DNA of 64,000 nucleotides from Arcobacteraceae bacterium (lineage in GTDB: Bacteria > Campylobacterota > Campylobacteria > Campylobacterales > Arcobacteraceae): NCBI GenBank assembly GCA_021107755.1, contig JAIOSF010000023.1, positions 1 to 64,000 on the forward strand. The letters are read 5' to 3'. The translations under genes were made by a program, and so were the position numbers. The notes under the pieces were generated by a model, which did not search any database, had not been told where the DNA came from, and was given only the letters and a program-made list of their open reading frames with translations. Positions 19,811-34,100 of the stretch are shown piece by piece. How positions within the stretch are numbered: the stretch's first letter is position 1; each line of letters begins with the position of its first letter.

Positions 19811-21487
19811 TTATATTTTTAATTTTAGTTTATATTCTTTATTCATTTTAGCAAATAGTGATTGAAAAACAGATTTCCAATTTCTATTTTGTTTTTGTCT
19901 AAAGAGTTTCATAGATGGATATAAGTAGGATTCTTCTCCTTTGTTTAACCATCTCCAGTCTGGATATTTTTGAAGAAGTGTATATGTTTTTACTCCAATA
20001 GCTCCAGCTAGATGTGCAACACTTGTATCAGAACTTATTACCAAATCGAGTTCTTTCATCAATGATGCAGTTTTTGAAAAATCTGTTAACTTATGGGTTA
20101 AATCTATTATATCATTTTCATAGCCATTTTCTTTGATTTGTTCACTTCCATGTCCAACTTGCAGTGAATATATTTGTATTTTAGAGTTTTTAATAAGTGG
20201 GGCAAAATTGATTAAATCAAATACTTTTCCATCATAACTCTCACCTGTTGCAGATGCTGACCAACAAAGTCCTATTTTGATTTTGTCATCTTTTAGATTA
20301 AACTGTTCATCTTTTTGGACTTTAAAATATGGTCTTGTAGGAAAATCATCAAAACTTTTCACATCTAAAATATACGGTAAACTCATAATAGGTAGATGAA
20401 AATCAAAAGGTGGAGTTTTATTCTCTTCCCTTCCTACAACTATATCTAAACACTCTATTGACTCAAAAAGTGTTTTTAATTCATCTCTACATTCAACTGC
20501 TAATTTACAACCAAGTTTTTTAAGTTGAGGCAAAAATCTTGCATACATAATACTATCACCAAAACCTTGTTCACTATGTACTAGTATAATTTTTCCCTCC
20601 GTATTTTGACCTTTTTTTACCATAGGGTGCGAAAAAATATGTTTGTGTTTTATAATGTGAGATTTCATCTCCTCTTTTTGAAATCTCCACTCATACTCTT
20701 TTAATCCATTAACAAAATCTCCAATAGATAAATAAACAGTTGAAAGATCAAAATGTGCATTTTCAAAATCTGGTTTTAATTCGCAAGCTCGTTTATAAGA
20801 ATCTATAGCTTTTTTTGTAAATCCGAGATTTTTATATGATGTTCCCACATTACTATAGGCATTATATCCAATTGGATCTAGCTCAATAGATTTTTCATGA
20901 TATTTAGCTGCTTTTTTATACTCATATAGTTTATTATATACATTTCCAAGATTTGTATAGGCACCACTATGATTTGGCATTTTCTTTATGGCTGTTTCTA
21001 AAGCTTTAATTGATTCATCATATCTTTTTGCTTTATTCAGTGCAGCTCCCATATTACTATAAACTTCTATATAATTTGGATCAACATTTAAAGCTATTTG
21101 AAATATCTCTGCACTTTGGTCATATTTTTTTTGTTTATAGAGTACAACTCCAATATTATTAACTGCTTTTGCAAAATTTGGATTTATTCTTACTGCATTT
21201 TTATATGCAATAATTGCTTTATTATTATCCCCTAAATTTTCAAATACCATACCAATATTATTATAAAGATTATAATCTTTTGGATTTTGTTTCAATCCCA
21301 TAGAGTATACTTGTAAAGCTTCTTTATTTAGATTTAATTTTTTTAATAAATTACCAAAATTATGATAAATTGCAATATCTTTATTATCTAGTTTAACAAT
21401 CTCTTGATAATATTTTATAGCTTCTTTGTATTGTTTATTTTTGTGACACTGTATAGCTTTATATTTTAAACTTTCTAATTGACTCAT
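19811..21487 (-). CDS. TPR protein with C-terminal glycosyltransferase-like domain
   Basis: About 6-8 TPR units, then HSEQGFGDSIMYARFLPQLKKLG... and LDLVISSDTSVAHLAGAIGVKTYTLL (GT9/OGT-like). Confidence 0.8.
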   Translation of the reverse strand: MSQLESLKYKAIQCHKNKQYKEAIKYYQEIVKLDNKDIAIYHNFGNLLKKLNLNKEALQVYSMGLKQNPKDYNLYNNIGMVFENLGDNNKAIIAYKNAVRINPNFAKAVNNIGVVLYKQKKYDQSAEIFQIALNVDPNYIEVYSNMGAALNKAKRYDESIKALETAIKKMPNHSGAYTNLGNVYNKLYEYKKAAKYHEKSIELDPIGYNAYSNVGTSYKNLGFTKKAIDSYKRACELKPDFENAHFDLSTVYLSIGDFVNGLKEYEWRFQKEEMKSHIIKHKHIFSHPMVKKGQNTEGKIILVHSEQGFGDSIMYARFLPQLKKLGCKLAVECRDELKTLFESIECLDIVVGREENKTPPFDFHLPIMSLPYILDVKSFDDFPTRPYFKVQKDEQFNLKDDKIKIGLCWSASATGESYDGKVFDLINFAPLIKNSKIQIYSLQVGHGSEQIKENGYENDIIDLTHKLTDFSKTASLMKELDLVISSDTSVAHLAGAIGVKTYTLLQKYPDWRWLNKGEESYLYPSMKLFRQKQNRNWKSVFQSLFAKMNKEYKLKLKI

Positions 21488-21495
21488 TATCCCTA

Positions 21496-22182
21496 CTATT
21501 GTTGATTTACTAATACTTTTTGAAAATTATTTAAAGATTTTATATGAGCATCAATAATACCCATCCAACCTTTTCTTGCCCAATTTGCCAATATAGCATC
21601 ATCTAGTTTTACAAGTTTTTCTTTATTTATGATATAAAACTCTTCTATAATTGTTTGCTCACCCTCTTTTGTTTTTATTTTTAAGTTTTTTTGAATAAGT
21701 AGATCTAGTTTTTGCAACTCTTTGATAATTATTTTAGATATATTTCGTTGTTGGTCTAGTCTTTTTACCAACTCTATTTTCTCAGATGCAATTTTCTCCA
21801 ACTCACCATTTTTTGAGAGTATACTATTTTGTTTTTTCATCCCTACATATTTTTTGTCATTATCAATTGCTACAACTGTATTATAATTATTATTTTCATT
21901 TTTTACAACAATATTCAAAAAAGGATATGTTTGTACAAATCGAGGAAGATAATGTTCAGAGTTTTTATAAAGAGTCACCTTTTCTGATATACCGGTAAAA
22001 GCTATAAACTCACCTATTTCACCACCACTAATAAGAACAGGTGCTACACAACTCATATCTAAAACTTCATCTACTCCAAGAGGTACAATTCCTATATGTT
22101 TGGCTACCTCTAAAGCATCTACATTACTAAACTTTGTTTTATTGTGTTTCTTTTTATCTAAAATTTCTATATTTTTATACAT
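21496..22182 (-). CDS. SapC family protein
   Basis: HIGIVPLGVDEVLDMSCVAPVLISGGEIGEFIAFTGISEKVTLY.....LPRFVQTYPFL resembles the SapC (S-layer-associated) family. Confidence 0.75.
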   Translation of the reverse strand: MYKNIEILDKKKHNKTKFSNVDALEVAKHIGIVPLGVDEVLDMSCVAPVLISGGEIGEFIAFTGISEKVTLYKNSEHYLPRFVQTYPFLNIVVKNENNNYNTVVAIDNDKKYVGMKKQNSILSKNGELEKIASEKIELVKRLDQQRNISKIIIKELQKLDLLIQKNLKIKTKEGEQTIIEEFYIINKEKLVKLDDAILANWARKGWMGIIDAHIKSLNNFQKVLVNQQ

Positions 22183-22198
22183 TTTTTTCCTTTATCTA

Positions 22199-25100
22199 TT
22201 ATGGTACATCTGTAAAATCTATCGTTAATGTTGTATTACCAAGATTATAAGTAGTTTCACTAATTGTACTACCACTATCTCCAGTAGCCGCACCATCATA
22301 AGTGGTCCCACCAGCTGTGATACTTATATTTTCTGCTTGTGAACTGTCTAGTTTTAAAGTAAAGTTTGTACCTGCTCCATTCCAGCTATCAAATAAAGCA
22401 TCTGTAAATATAACTTCATTATCATCTGTACCTGTCAGTGACATATTAGAAATATCTAAAGTTTCAATATTATCATAGTCATCAACTGACCCAAAGTTAG
22501 CATTATTGGCTGCAAATGTACCAGTTAAACTAATCTCATCAGAACCTACACCACCATCAAGTGTGGTAAATGAACTTACATTTGAATAGTCAAGAGTAAA
22601 AGTATCATCTCCACCTAATCCATAAATATTATCAGGTTCATCTCCACTTAAAGTGATATTGTCAGCTACACTTGATAACTCTAAATTTTCAAACTCATCT
22701 AAGTTTGTAAAATCTAAATTACCTGTTACGCTTGTAGTTCCAAATTGCAAGGTATCTGTACCACCACTATCAACTACATTTAATTCATTTCTAAAGTTAT
22801 CAAATTCACTTACATCATCAAAAGTTACAGTATCATCTCCACTATACATATTCAATGTTTCTATACCACTAAAATCTATCACATCTGCAGAATCAATAGT
22901 ACCACTATTATTAAATGTAACATTATCAGTTCCACTTGTATCTGTGATATTATCATTTATATCAAGATCTGCTATATCTACTTTTATAGTGTCATTTCCA
23001 GCTCCAAGATTAACTGTATCATTCCCACTATTTAGGTTAAGTATATCATCTGTTGCTGTTCCCGTAATATTTTCATTTCCAGTAGAATCATTAATTGTTA
23101 CTGTTCCAGTTGAGTTAATACCACTTAAATCAAGCGTATCACCACTTGCAACATTTATAGTTACACTACCAAGTGAAATTGTTCCACTTGTTTCAGTTAA
23201 TAAATCATTTAAATCTGTTGATGTTATTGTTCCTGTATCTGTTATAGTGATATTCTCATTACCAAGATTAGTGAAGTTTCCACTGTTATAAACACTATTA
23301 AGATCACTCAAGCTTCCACTTATTGTTGTAAATGAGCTAGCATTGATAGTTCCTGTTGCATTATCATTATCAATTGTTACTAAATCTGCTGCTGATACTG
23401 TTGTTCCTGATAAAGTTACTGCTAAACTATTGTTAGTAACTGTAGTAATCTCACCTGAAGCTAAAGCTGTTTTTACATCTGCTATATTACCTGTTAGTGC
23501 TGTTATGCTTGTAGCATCTATAGCTTCTGAAGTTTTACCCTCAATAGTAATCAAATCTGCCGCTGCTGTTGAAGATGCTGCCATTGTTATAGTTATAGCA
23601 TCTGCATTGGTTGTATTTAATGTTTTTAATGTAGTTGCATCATGTTCTACTGCTGTTGTAGTCACCACACCTGTAGCACTATCACTATTTATAGTATTTA
23701 TATCAGATACTGATGTCGTTCCACTTACAGTTGCTGATAAAGAGCCATCTGTAACAGTTGTGATACTACTTGAAGAGAGAACTGTTTTTACATCTGTTGC
23801 ATCTCCTGTTAATTCTGTAATATTTGTAGCATCTACTGCAACACCTGTTTTTCCATCTATAATACTTAAATCTGATGCTGATGTTGAAGATGCTGCCATT
23901 GTTACAGTTATCATATCTGCATTATCTGTGGTTAATGTTTTTAATGTAGTTGCATCACCCTCTGATACTACTGCTGTTACTACTGCTGTTGTGGTATCTG
24001 CAATTGTACTAGTATCTGATACTGATATTGATCCACCTGTGATTGTTACATTTGAATTTGCAGCAATCCCTAGTGCATCTGTTATATTCACAGCACTTGC
24101 CCCAACACTTCCAGAGGTTTCAGTTATAGTTGTAATTGTCCCCACTCCAAATGTATCTACTTTTGCATTCAATGCAAGTAAATCTGTTGCATCAACACTT
24201 GTATCATTTGTTGTAAATGTGATAATATCATTTGTATCAACATTAGTAATTGCAGCCAATGTAGTTGTCACAGCACCTGTTAATATTGTTGCAGTGAGTA
24301 CACCAGTTGTTTTGTTTGCTATAGTATCAACATTTGTTGCTGTTGTTGTGTCATCTATTGTAACGGCTTCATCTCCTAATCCATTGTATTGTGTCACATT
24401 TGTTACATAAATATCAATTAACTCAGATGCATCACCATGAATTGTTGATGTAATTGCACTTACATCTATTTGTTGGTTTGTTTTACTATTAAGTGTTACT
24501 AAGTCTGCTGCATCTGTAACTGCATCTGTAACTGTTAAGTTCAATGCATCTGTTGCTGTTGCATTTGTTAAATTTGTTACTAAATTTGTTGCTGTATCTG
24601 CTGTTACTGTTGCTGTTACAACTCCATCAATAGCATCTGCAACACTATTTACATCACTAGCATCTACATTTGCATCACTTAATGTAACATTTCCAGTTCC
24701 ACTTAATGCATTTGTTTTACCAGACAGTTTACCCATAGTAGTTGTTAATGTTTTAGTTGCATCAACAACAATATTTGAATCTCCAAAATCTCCACTAAAT
24801 GTGGAGTTATTAGTAAACTGTATAGTTTCACTACTACCACTATCTAAAGCTAAAATTGTACTAAAATCTGTTGCACTATTACCACTTACTTCAACTACTG
24901 CAGATCCTGCACCACTTAACACTACAGTTCCTGTAGTTACTTGTGCTTCTGTCAAAGTCACTGTTCCACTATTTACTAAGATATTATCTACTGTAAAATT
25001 ATTTGCACCATTTATATCTCGTGCAGTCAAGTCTACACTATTGTCAACTTGTAAAGTTACTGTTCCTGTTCCCCTATTGATAGTGATATTATCAAAGTCA

Positions 25101-28100
25101 TGATCATTGCTTGAAGCTGTTGCTTCAATAATAAGACTTCCTGTTCCTACCATATCAATAGTCATAGTTTGATTATCTAAATCTGTTGCACTTAAAGTTA
25201 AAGTTTCACCATCTGCTATACTTATTGTTTCAAAATTCAGAAGTGTTACATTTGACAAATCAAGATTACCACTTAACTGTAAAGTATCTGTACCAGCACC
25301 TGCATCTAAAGTATCAAGACCTGTTGTTGATGTAAGGATAAAAGTATCATCACCTGAACCTGTTTTTATAATCTCAACATTTGTTAAAGTATCATCTGCT
25401 CCTCCAAATGTCAATGTTGCACTACTATTTCCAGCTACATCAACTGTAAGATCATCACTTGAGGCTGAATAATCAGCTGTATCAACTCCAGCTCCTGCAT
25501 CAAATGATTTAAAGTTTGTATCATCTTTTACTGAATCATTTCTAAGAATATCATTTTGGTTTGAACCAATAAAGTTTTCAAAATCCACAAATACATCTGC
25601 TCCATCACCACTTGATGTACCTGCATCAACATCAATAGTAACAGCATCTGTTGAACCATCATACGATAAAGTATCTTCCCCTATTCCTGCTACAAATGAG
25701 TTATCATTTGCATCACCTTGTACTATATTTCCATTTTCATCATTTGAAACATCGATATGTTCTATACCTGATATTTGATCTGTACCCTCACCTGTTGCAT
25801 GATCTGCATCAGCTCGTAAATTAATATTAATAGCATTTGTACTTCCAGAATAATCTATCCAGTCACCATTTGCACCATCATTTCCACCATCTATAGTATC
25901 ATTTCCAAGTCCACCAAGTAGTGTATCATCTCCTTCTCCACCTAAAAGTGTATCATCTCCATCATTTCCAGTTAAGATATCAGAACCGTCTCTTCCTTCA
26001 AATATATTATCATCTGCGTTTCCAGTTAATGAATCATTTGAAGATGTTCCATAGAAACCTTCTATATTTGTAAGTGTATCTGTTCCAGCTATAGTAACTG
26101 TAGCATCTCCACTTGCTCCAAGTGTTACATTCAGTGGTCCTGTTACATTACTATAATCTACGATATCAATATTATCTCCACCATCTATAGCATCATCTCC
26201 ATCTCCATTTGATGCTATAAATATATCATCTCCTGTGCTTCCTCTTAAATCATCATCTCCTGTCCCACCTATGATAGTATCATTATCAGCCCCTGCATCA
26301 ATATAATCAGCTCCAGCTTCACCATCAAGGATATCATTTCCAGAATTTCCTAATAATGTATTTTCATGAATATTTCCAGTTAATTCATCTCCAACGGCAC
26401 TTCCTGTTAGATTTTCAATACCTACTAATGTATCATTTCCATCACCAGTTACATATGCAGTAGCATCTCCTGAGTCATTAAGATCTATAATAACTTTTGC
26501 ACCTATATCTGTATAGTCTGCTGTATCACCTGTATGGGTACTTCCATCAGTGTATACACTATTAGCTCCACCTTCAAGTCTATCTGCACCTGCGCCACCT
26601 ATAAGTGTATCATCTCCATCATCTCCATATAGGGTATCATTTGAAGCTGCTCCATCAATAACATCGTTATCATCTCCACCCCAAAGAGTATTAACACCAC
26701 TTTCCCCTGTAATTTCATCGGCATAATCACTTCCACGAGCATTTTCAATACTTGTAATAGTTTGATTGTCTGTACCTATTCTCGCATTATCCCCAAGTTC
26801 AAGTCTTACAGATGTATTTAAGTTTGAATAGTCTAAAAGATCTGTTCCAGCTTCACCATTTATATTATCATTTCCAGTTGAACCAAAAATAGTATCATTT
26901 TGAGCTCCAGCTAAAATAACATTTGTAGAACTATTTGTAGTTATTGTATCTACATAATCTGTTGAAGTTACATTTTCAACTTCTCTTATATTCTGAGTGT
27001 TTCCATAAGAATCAATACTATTATTTGTAGTTACTGTTAAATCTATTGTGATTCCATTTCCACCATCTTTGAAAATTACAGTATCTGTACCACCATCTCC
27101 ATCTATTGTATCAGTCCCTTCATCATCATAGATTATGTCATTACCTGATCCACCATTAATAGCATCATCACCTAATCCACCTATTATGGTATCTTGATCA
27201 TTTCCAGCATTGATTACATCATTACCTTCTCCACCATAAATTTTATCATTTCCATTATGCCCATTTATTATATCAGCTCCACCCATCCCAAGGATAGTGT
27301 CATTTCCTTCATAAGCATTTACAATATTTACAGCATCATCCCCAACAAAAGTATCTCCAGCATAGCTTAGGTTAAATTGTTCAAAGTCTGTATTTCCAGA
27401 ACCATCTACATAAATATAATCTGTATTTCCAGTTCCATCAGTTATTTGCACAAAGTTTTGATCACCAGTATAACTATCTAGCCCTGATAGATTAATAGTT
27501 GTTGTTGTAGCTGTTAAAGTTGTCTCATTTGTAAAGTCAAAATTTGAATCAAATGTTGTAGTTTGAAGAATAATACTAGAACTTTGTCCACCACCTATAT
27601 CATTTCTAAACTCTAAAATATCTGTTCCTGCTCCCCCCATTAAGGTATCAGTACCTGTACCAATAGCATTTGTAGCATCTCTTTCATTTGAATAAACTAT
27701 ATCATTTCCAGCACCAGCATCTACAACATCATCTCCATCTCTACCATAAACTCTATCACTTCCATCATAAGCTATAACTATATTACCCTCATGAGTACCC
27801 CACATATATCTTGTAGCTGTACTAGTAGTAGAATCAATAATATTTTCTATATTTTGAATAGTAGTATTTTCATTCACTGCATAAGAATGTGTAGCATTTA
27901 ATAAATCTATATTTACTTCATGATTTTCTAAAGAGATCCAATCTGAACCACTTTCTCCATTTAAAGTATCTAACCCTGTTGATAAAAGTAATGTATCATC
28001 ATTATCACCAGCAGCTATAGAGTTATCATTTGCATCACCACCTAAAGTATCTACATAAGCAGTTCCAGTAATATTTTCTATATTTATTACATAATCTTGA

Positions 28101-31100
28101 TCACCAAATCCGTCATCTTGTACAGCATAAGTACTTGTATCAGCTAAGTTTTGAGTAACACTTAAATCTACATTTACACCATGTTGTGCATTTGTGAAAA
28201 TAAGAGTATCTACTTGGGTTCCACCATCTAAATAATCATCTCCTCGTCCACCACTAAATACATCATTTCCTGCTAAACCTTTAAAAGTATCTACATAATC
28301 ACCTGCATCTGAACCTGTATATCCATTAAAATTATCATCAAGTCCTGTACCAATAATAGTCTCTATGTGATCTTGAAGATTATCTATCCCATCTGCTCCA
28401 ACATCTACTTCTCCACTTGTAGCTTCAAGATTTACGATAACTCCACTACTTGTAATAATTTGTTCTTCGTAAGTTAAGGTATCTGCTCCAGTTCCACCAG
28501 TGATAACATCATTACCTTTATCAAAATAGATTGTATCATCTCCAGCTTCACCATTTAAAATATCATTACCTTCTCCACCATAAAGGAAATCTCCATCAGC
28601 TCCACCATAAATAGTATCATTGCCAGAATCACCTTTAAGGGTATCAGCACCAATTCCACCGACAATACTATCAGCACCACTTCCTCCATAAATTGTATCA
28701 ACACCATCATTACCTAAAAGTGTATTATCTGCACTATCCCCTTTAATGATATCATCATTAGTACTACCAATAATCACTTCAATATCATTAGCAACATAAT
28801 CTTCTAATCCAAAACCATCATCAATAGTTTTGTCCTGATCCAAATCAATATTAATACTAACAGCACCATTTGTAGAGAAATCAAGTGTATCTACACCATC
28901 ACCACCTATAAAACTATCTACACCATCAGATGAGAAGAATGTATCATCACCTTTATCTCCATCTAGGGTATTAACTTCTGCTGCATCATCACTTCCTTTG
29001 ATAATATCATTGTTTTGAGTACCAATGATATTTTCAATACCCTCTAAGTTATCAAACTTAGTATTATCTCCAATTAGCTCTACCTCTTGTTCACTATTTG
29101 TAGTGGCATCTCCATCATCTCTTGATAAGTCAACATTGATAGCTCTTCCATCAACAGTGGTTATGGCACTATAATCTACAGTATCAGATCCACTATCTGT
29201 GTGAGTTCCTGCACTTACGCTTCCACCAAATATAAAGTCACCATCAAGTGTTGCGTAGAAAGTATCATCTCCATTTTGTCCCATTAAAGAGTTTACACTA
29301 CCTGTTACACCTGTAATAGTATCATTTACACTTGAACCTAAAACATCTTGGATATCATAAAGTAAATCTACACCTTGACCTACACCACTCGCTTGATTAG
29401 ATTCAAGATTAATAGTCATAGCAACATTTACATCAGAATAATCTATCACATCTCTTGAAGCATCAGAGCTAGATATATTTTCATTTGCTCCATAAATAAT
29501 ATCATTTCCTGCACCCGCTCTAAATGTATCTGCACCAGTCCCACCTATTAAAGTATCATCTCCAGCATCGCCATACAATGTATCATCATTTGAACCACCT
29601 TCAAATTTATTATTTGCACTATCACCTATAATTGTATCAGCAGAGTTTGTACCTATAATATTTTCAATTCCATTGATATACTCTTTATTTCCAAATCCAT
29701 CATCTTGAACAATATAAGTTGTATTGGTTCCAAATGTTTGAGTGGCAGTTAAGTCTACTTGAATCCCTTGTGTTCCATCACTAAAGTCAATTGTATCATT
29801 AGTTCCTGCTCCACCATCAATATAATCAACCCCTTCAAGTCCAACAAAAGTATCATCTCCATCTGCACCAATTAAAGTATTATCTTTTTCATCAGCTACT
29901 ATAATATCATTGCTAGCTGTTCCAATAACATTTTCAATCTCTCTTATAATGTCAGTTTTACCATTTGATGATGCTGTTCCATCTGCTGCGGTTCCTGAAT
30001 TATTATCAGTATCTAAATCTACTGTTACACCATAAGCTAAGTCAGAGAAATCAACAGTATCTTCATCTGCACCACCCTCTATAACATCAGCTTGAGCTCC
30101 ACCTCTAATAGTATCATTTCCAGCACCGGTGATAATTGTATTTGCATTACTATCACCATAAATAGTATCATCCCCAGCACCTGTAGTGATATTTTCTACC
30201 CCATCAAGATATTCTTGATGTCCATATCCATCATTTTGAACTCTGTATGTTCCACCACTTCCATCTGTTTGAGTTGCTGTCATATCGATAACAACATTTT
30301 GTACACCTGTAGAGAAATCAGCAGTATCTATACCATCTCCACCTATAAGTTTATCTGCACCGTCAAGTCCTACAAGATAATCATCTCCACTTCGACCCTC
30401 TAGTGTATTTGCAACATCATTTCCACCTATATAGTCATTTTTTCCAGACCCTACAATATTTTCAATATTTGTAACAGTATCTGTTCCATATTGGGCATGT
30501 ATTCTTTGTGCAGTTGTAACTGTTAAGTCTATCTCAATACCACTATATGCGTCACTTGCTGGGGTTGTAGAATCATTCGTACCATCAACATCTCTTGTAT
30601 CTCCTGAATCATCACTAATATTAATTAAACTATAATCAAGAGTATCTGAAGTTCCATCAATGATTGTACCATCACTATCATCATCACCATCAATAGTATC
30701 TGCACCTGCACCTGCATAGATATAGTCATCTCCAGCACCACCAAGAACTACATCATCTCCAGCTAACTCACTAATAGTATCATCACCTGCCAAACCTTTA
30801 AGTGTGTTAGAACCATCATCTCCAGTGATTTGATCTGCTGCTCCACCTAAATCTGTACCTGTGATATTTTCTATAGATTCAAAAGTATCTGTACCAGAGC
30901 TACTTCCTACAGCAAATGAGTTTGCAATATTTGCTTGAACAGCAGCACTTTCACCACTGTAATCTGCAGTATCACTACCCTCTCCACCTTTTAATTTATC
31001 ATCATTAAGTCCACCAATAAGAGTATCATCTCCATATCCACCATAAATAGTATCTTCTCCAGCTCCACCATTTAAAATGTCATCTCCACCAGATGCATCT

Positions 31101-34100
31101 GTATTAGCTATATCATCTCCACAAAGTATATCAGTACCTTCTCCACCGTAGATTTCATCAGCACCAAGTCCACCTAAAAGTGTATCATTTCCTATAGCTC
31201 CATCAATATAATCTTCTCCACCATTTCCTGAAAGGAAATTTACCTCATCGTTTCCTATTAAACTATCATTATTTTGAGTTCCTAAGACATTTTCTACAGA
31301 GCTTACTGTATCTTTTCTATTGTCTCCTGTATCTGTAAAGTCACCATCAGCATCTGCGTCAATAATTATCTCATTATTAGATAAATCTGCCAAGACACCA
31401 CCTACTTCAGCTTCATCTATTCCAGAATAGTCAACAGTATCACTTCCAGCTCCACCATCTATAGTATCACCTGTATCAAATATATTTGCTTGGTTAAAAG
31501 TATCATCTCCAGTTCCACCATATAGTTGATCTATACCAGCTCCACCAGTGATAGTGTCATCTCCAGCTCCACCATCAATATAATCATTACCAGCTCCACC
31601 ATCAAGATTGTCATCTCCAGCCATACCAAGAAGTGTATTAATACCAATATCTCCAACAATAATATCATTATTACTACTTCCAGTTACATTTTCAATATCT
31701 TTTATCTTATCTGTTATGTCTCCACTTATAAGAACATCCGCAAAAGTAGAATCATTTAATGTAACATCAATAGAGTTAGCTTGTGAACTATAATCAACAG
31801 TATCTCCACCAACTTCGTTACCTTGTCCGTTTACTCCAGATTCTCCACCATCAATAATATTTTGTTCTCCACTAGCACCTATAAAAATATCATCAAAATC
31901 AGTCCCTACGATATTTTCTATTTGAGTTACTGTATCTGTAAAAGTTCCAGATGTTGTAACTTTATCTACAGTATCTGCACTTAAATCGGCTACAACTCCT
32001 GCTGTTAGGGCTGCAAATGTATACATAACAGTATCAGCTCCTGCACGACCAGCTAGAGTATTTCTTTCGGCATTTCCTTTAAATGTATCATCTCCACTTG
32101 TACCAATAGCATTTTCAATGGCAGTAATTGAATCTGTTTTTTTAACAGCATCTCCATTTGCACCGTCATATATAACAACGCTTCCTGCTGTTAAGTCAAT
32201 ATTTCCATAATATTGCCCATCAACAATTGCACTATAATCTATAGTATCACTGTCAGCCCCACCATCTATATTATCATCACCATCAAATGTATCTGTAGTA
32301 TAAACTGATTTAAATATATCATCACCAGTTCCACCGATTAACTCATCATTACCGCGTCCACCATAAAGGGTATCATCTCCAGTTCCACCATCAAGTGTAT
32401 CTGATGCACCATCATCACTATCTCCTATGGCATCATCTCCATAAAGAACATCATCTTGATCTCCACCTAGTAAATGATCTGATCCATCTTTTCCATAAAG
32501 AGTATCATCTGAACCTTGTCCATAAAGTGTATTAACATCACTATTTCCTATAAGTGTATCACCCTCAATGTTTGATCCCTTAACATGTTCTATACCATAA
32601 ATATCATCAGTCCCTTGATCTTGAGAAGTCGCTGTTCCTAGTAAGTTGTCTTCACCTAAAGTTACAGTCATACCTTTAATAGCAGTTGTATAATCTATAA
32701 GGTCATCTTCACTTGTATCACTACTTGCATCTCCACCATATACTATATCATTTTGGTTGTCTGCTGCTTCAAATATAATCTCATCAGCACCATCTCCACC
32801 AAATAGAGTATCAAGGCCCAATCCACCATAAAGCTTATCAGCATCATCTCCACCATAAAGGGTATCAAGTCCATCACTACCATAAAGGGTATCAAGTCCA
32901 GCTCCACCGTCTAAAATATCATCTCCATATTTTCCATAAACAGTATCATCTCCACCCATACCTTCAATTCTATTAAGGTTTATATCCCCAGTTAAAATAT
33001 CATTTTGGTTTGTACCAATAATATGTTCTATACCACTAAACTCATGAGTGTAACCACCAATAGTAACATCCGCACCAGTTTCAAGATTTACAGTAACTCC
33101 ACTTGAAGTGATACCGAGATAGTTTAATGTATCATTTCCACTACCTCCAAGAATCTCATCACCACCAGCATCACCAATATCTGTCTCTTCTATTAAGAAA
33201 ATATCATCACCAGCTCCACCATCAAGCTTATCAATACCTAATCCACCTTTTAAAGTATCATCCCCAGAGTTTCCTATAAGTGTATTTGCTTCACCATTTC
33301 CGTAAAGTGTATCATCATTTTGTGTACCAGAGATATTTTCAATACCATATAATCTATCCGTATATACTGCTGAATCATCGCTATTTAGAAGAACTTGTGC
33401 ATTAGAGTAAACATTTCCATCATTTGCTGTTGTTGTTAAATCAACTACCAACTTATTATTAGTATTTACACTATTACTATAATCAACCGTATCACCAACT
33501 ATATGACTATCTGTATGTGTTCCACTAGCCATATTACCACCGAATATAAAATCATCTCCTAGTGAACTTACAAAAGTATCATCTCCTGCTCCACCTTCAA
33601 GTGAATTAATAAGTGTACTTCCTGTAAGTGTATCCCCTTGATCTCCACCGATTGCATTTTCAATTGAGATTAAAGTATCACTATCACTTGCATCAACTGT
33701 TGCTGTTCCAGCTTGAAGGTTTAATACTACTGCTTTTGAAGTAAGATAATCATAGCTTACTGTATCGTATTGAATCCCTACATCTGTTGCCTCATCAAGT
33801 GCTTCATAATATCCATTGATAATATCATTTCCTACATTACCACTAAGTGTATCTGAACCTGCTCCACCTTGTATCTCATTTACTCCACTGTTCATAGTGA
33901 TAATATCATCACCACTTCCACCAATAATATTTTCAATGTTTTTAATAATATCATTATCACCAGTTGCAATTGAAACACTCCAAGAGTCATTTCCTCCAGC
34001 TCCATCAAAATCATCTGTCGCTGCTACACTTAAATCAACTGTTATATCTTCACTTAAGGCACTATAATCAACAGTATCTGTTCCAACTCCACCATCATAG

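Noticed and set aside
23343-24410. 355-aa plus-strand ORF (and 22653..23291)
   Set aside because: Antisense to the giant RTX gene; low-complexity V/S/P-rich translation arising from repeat codon composition.
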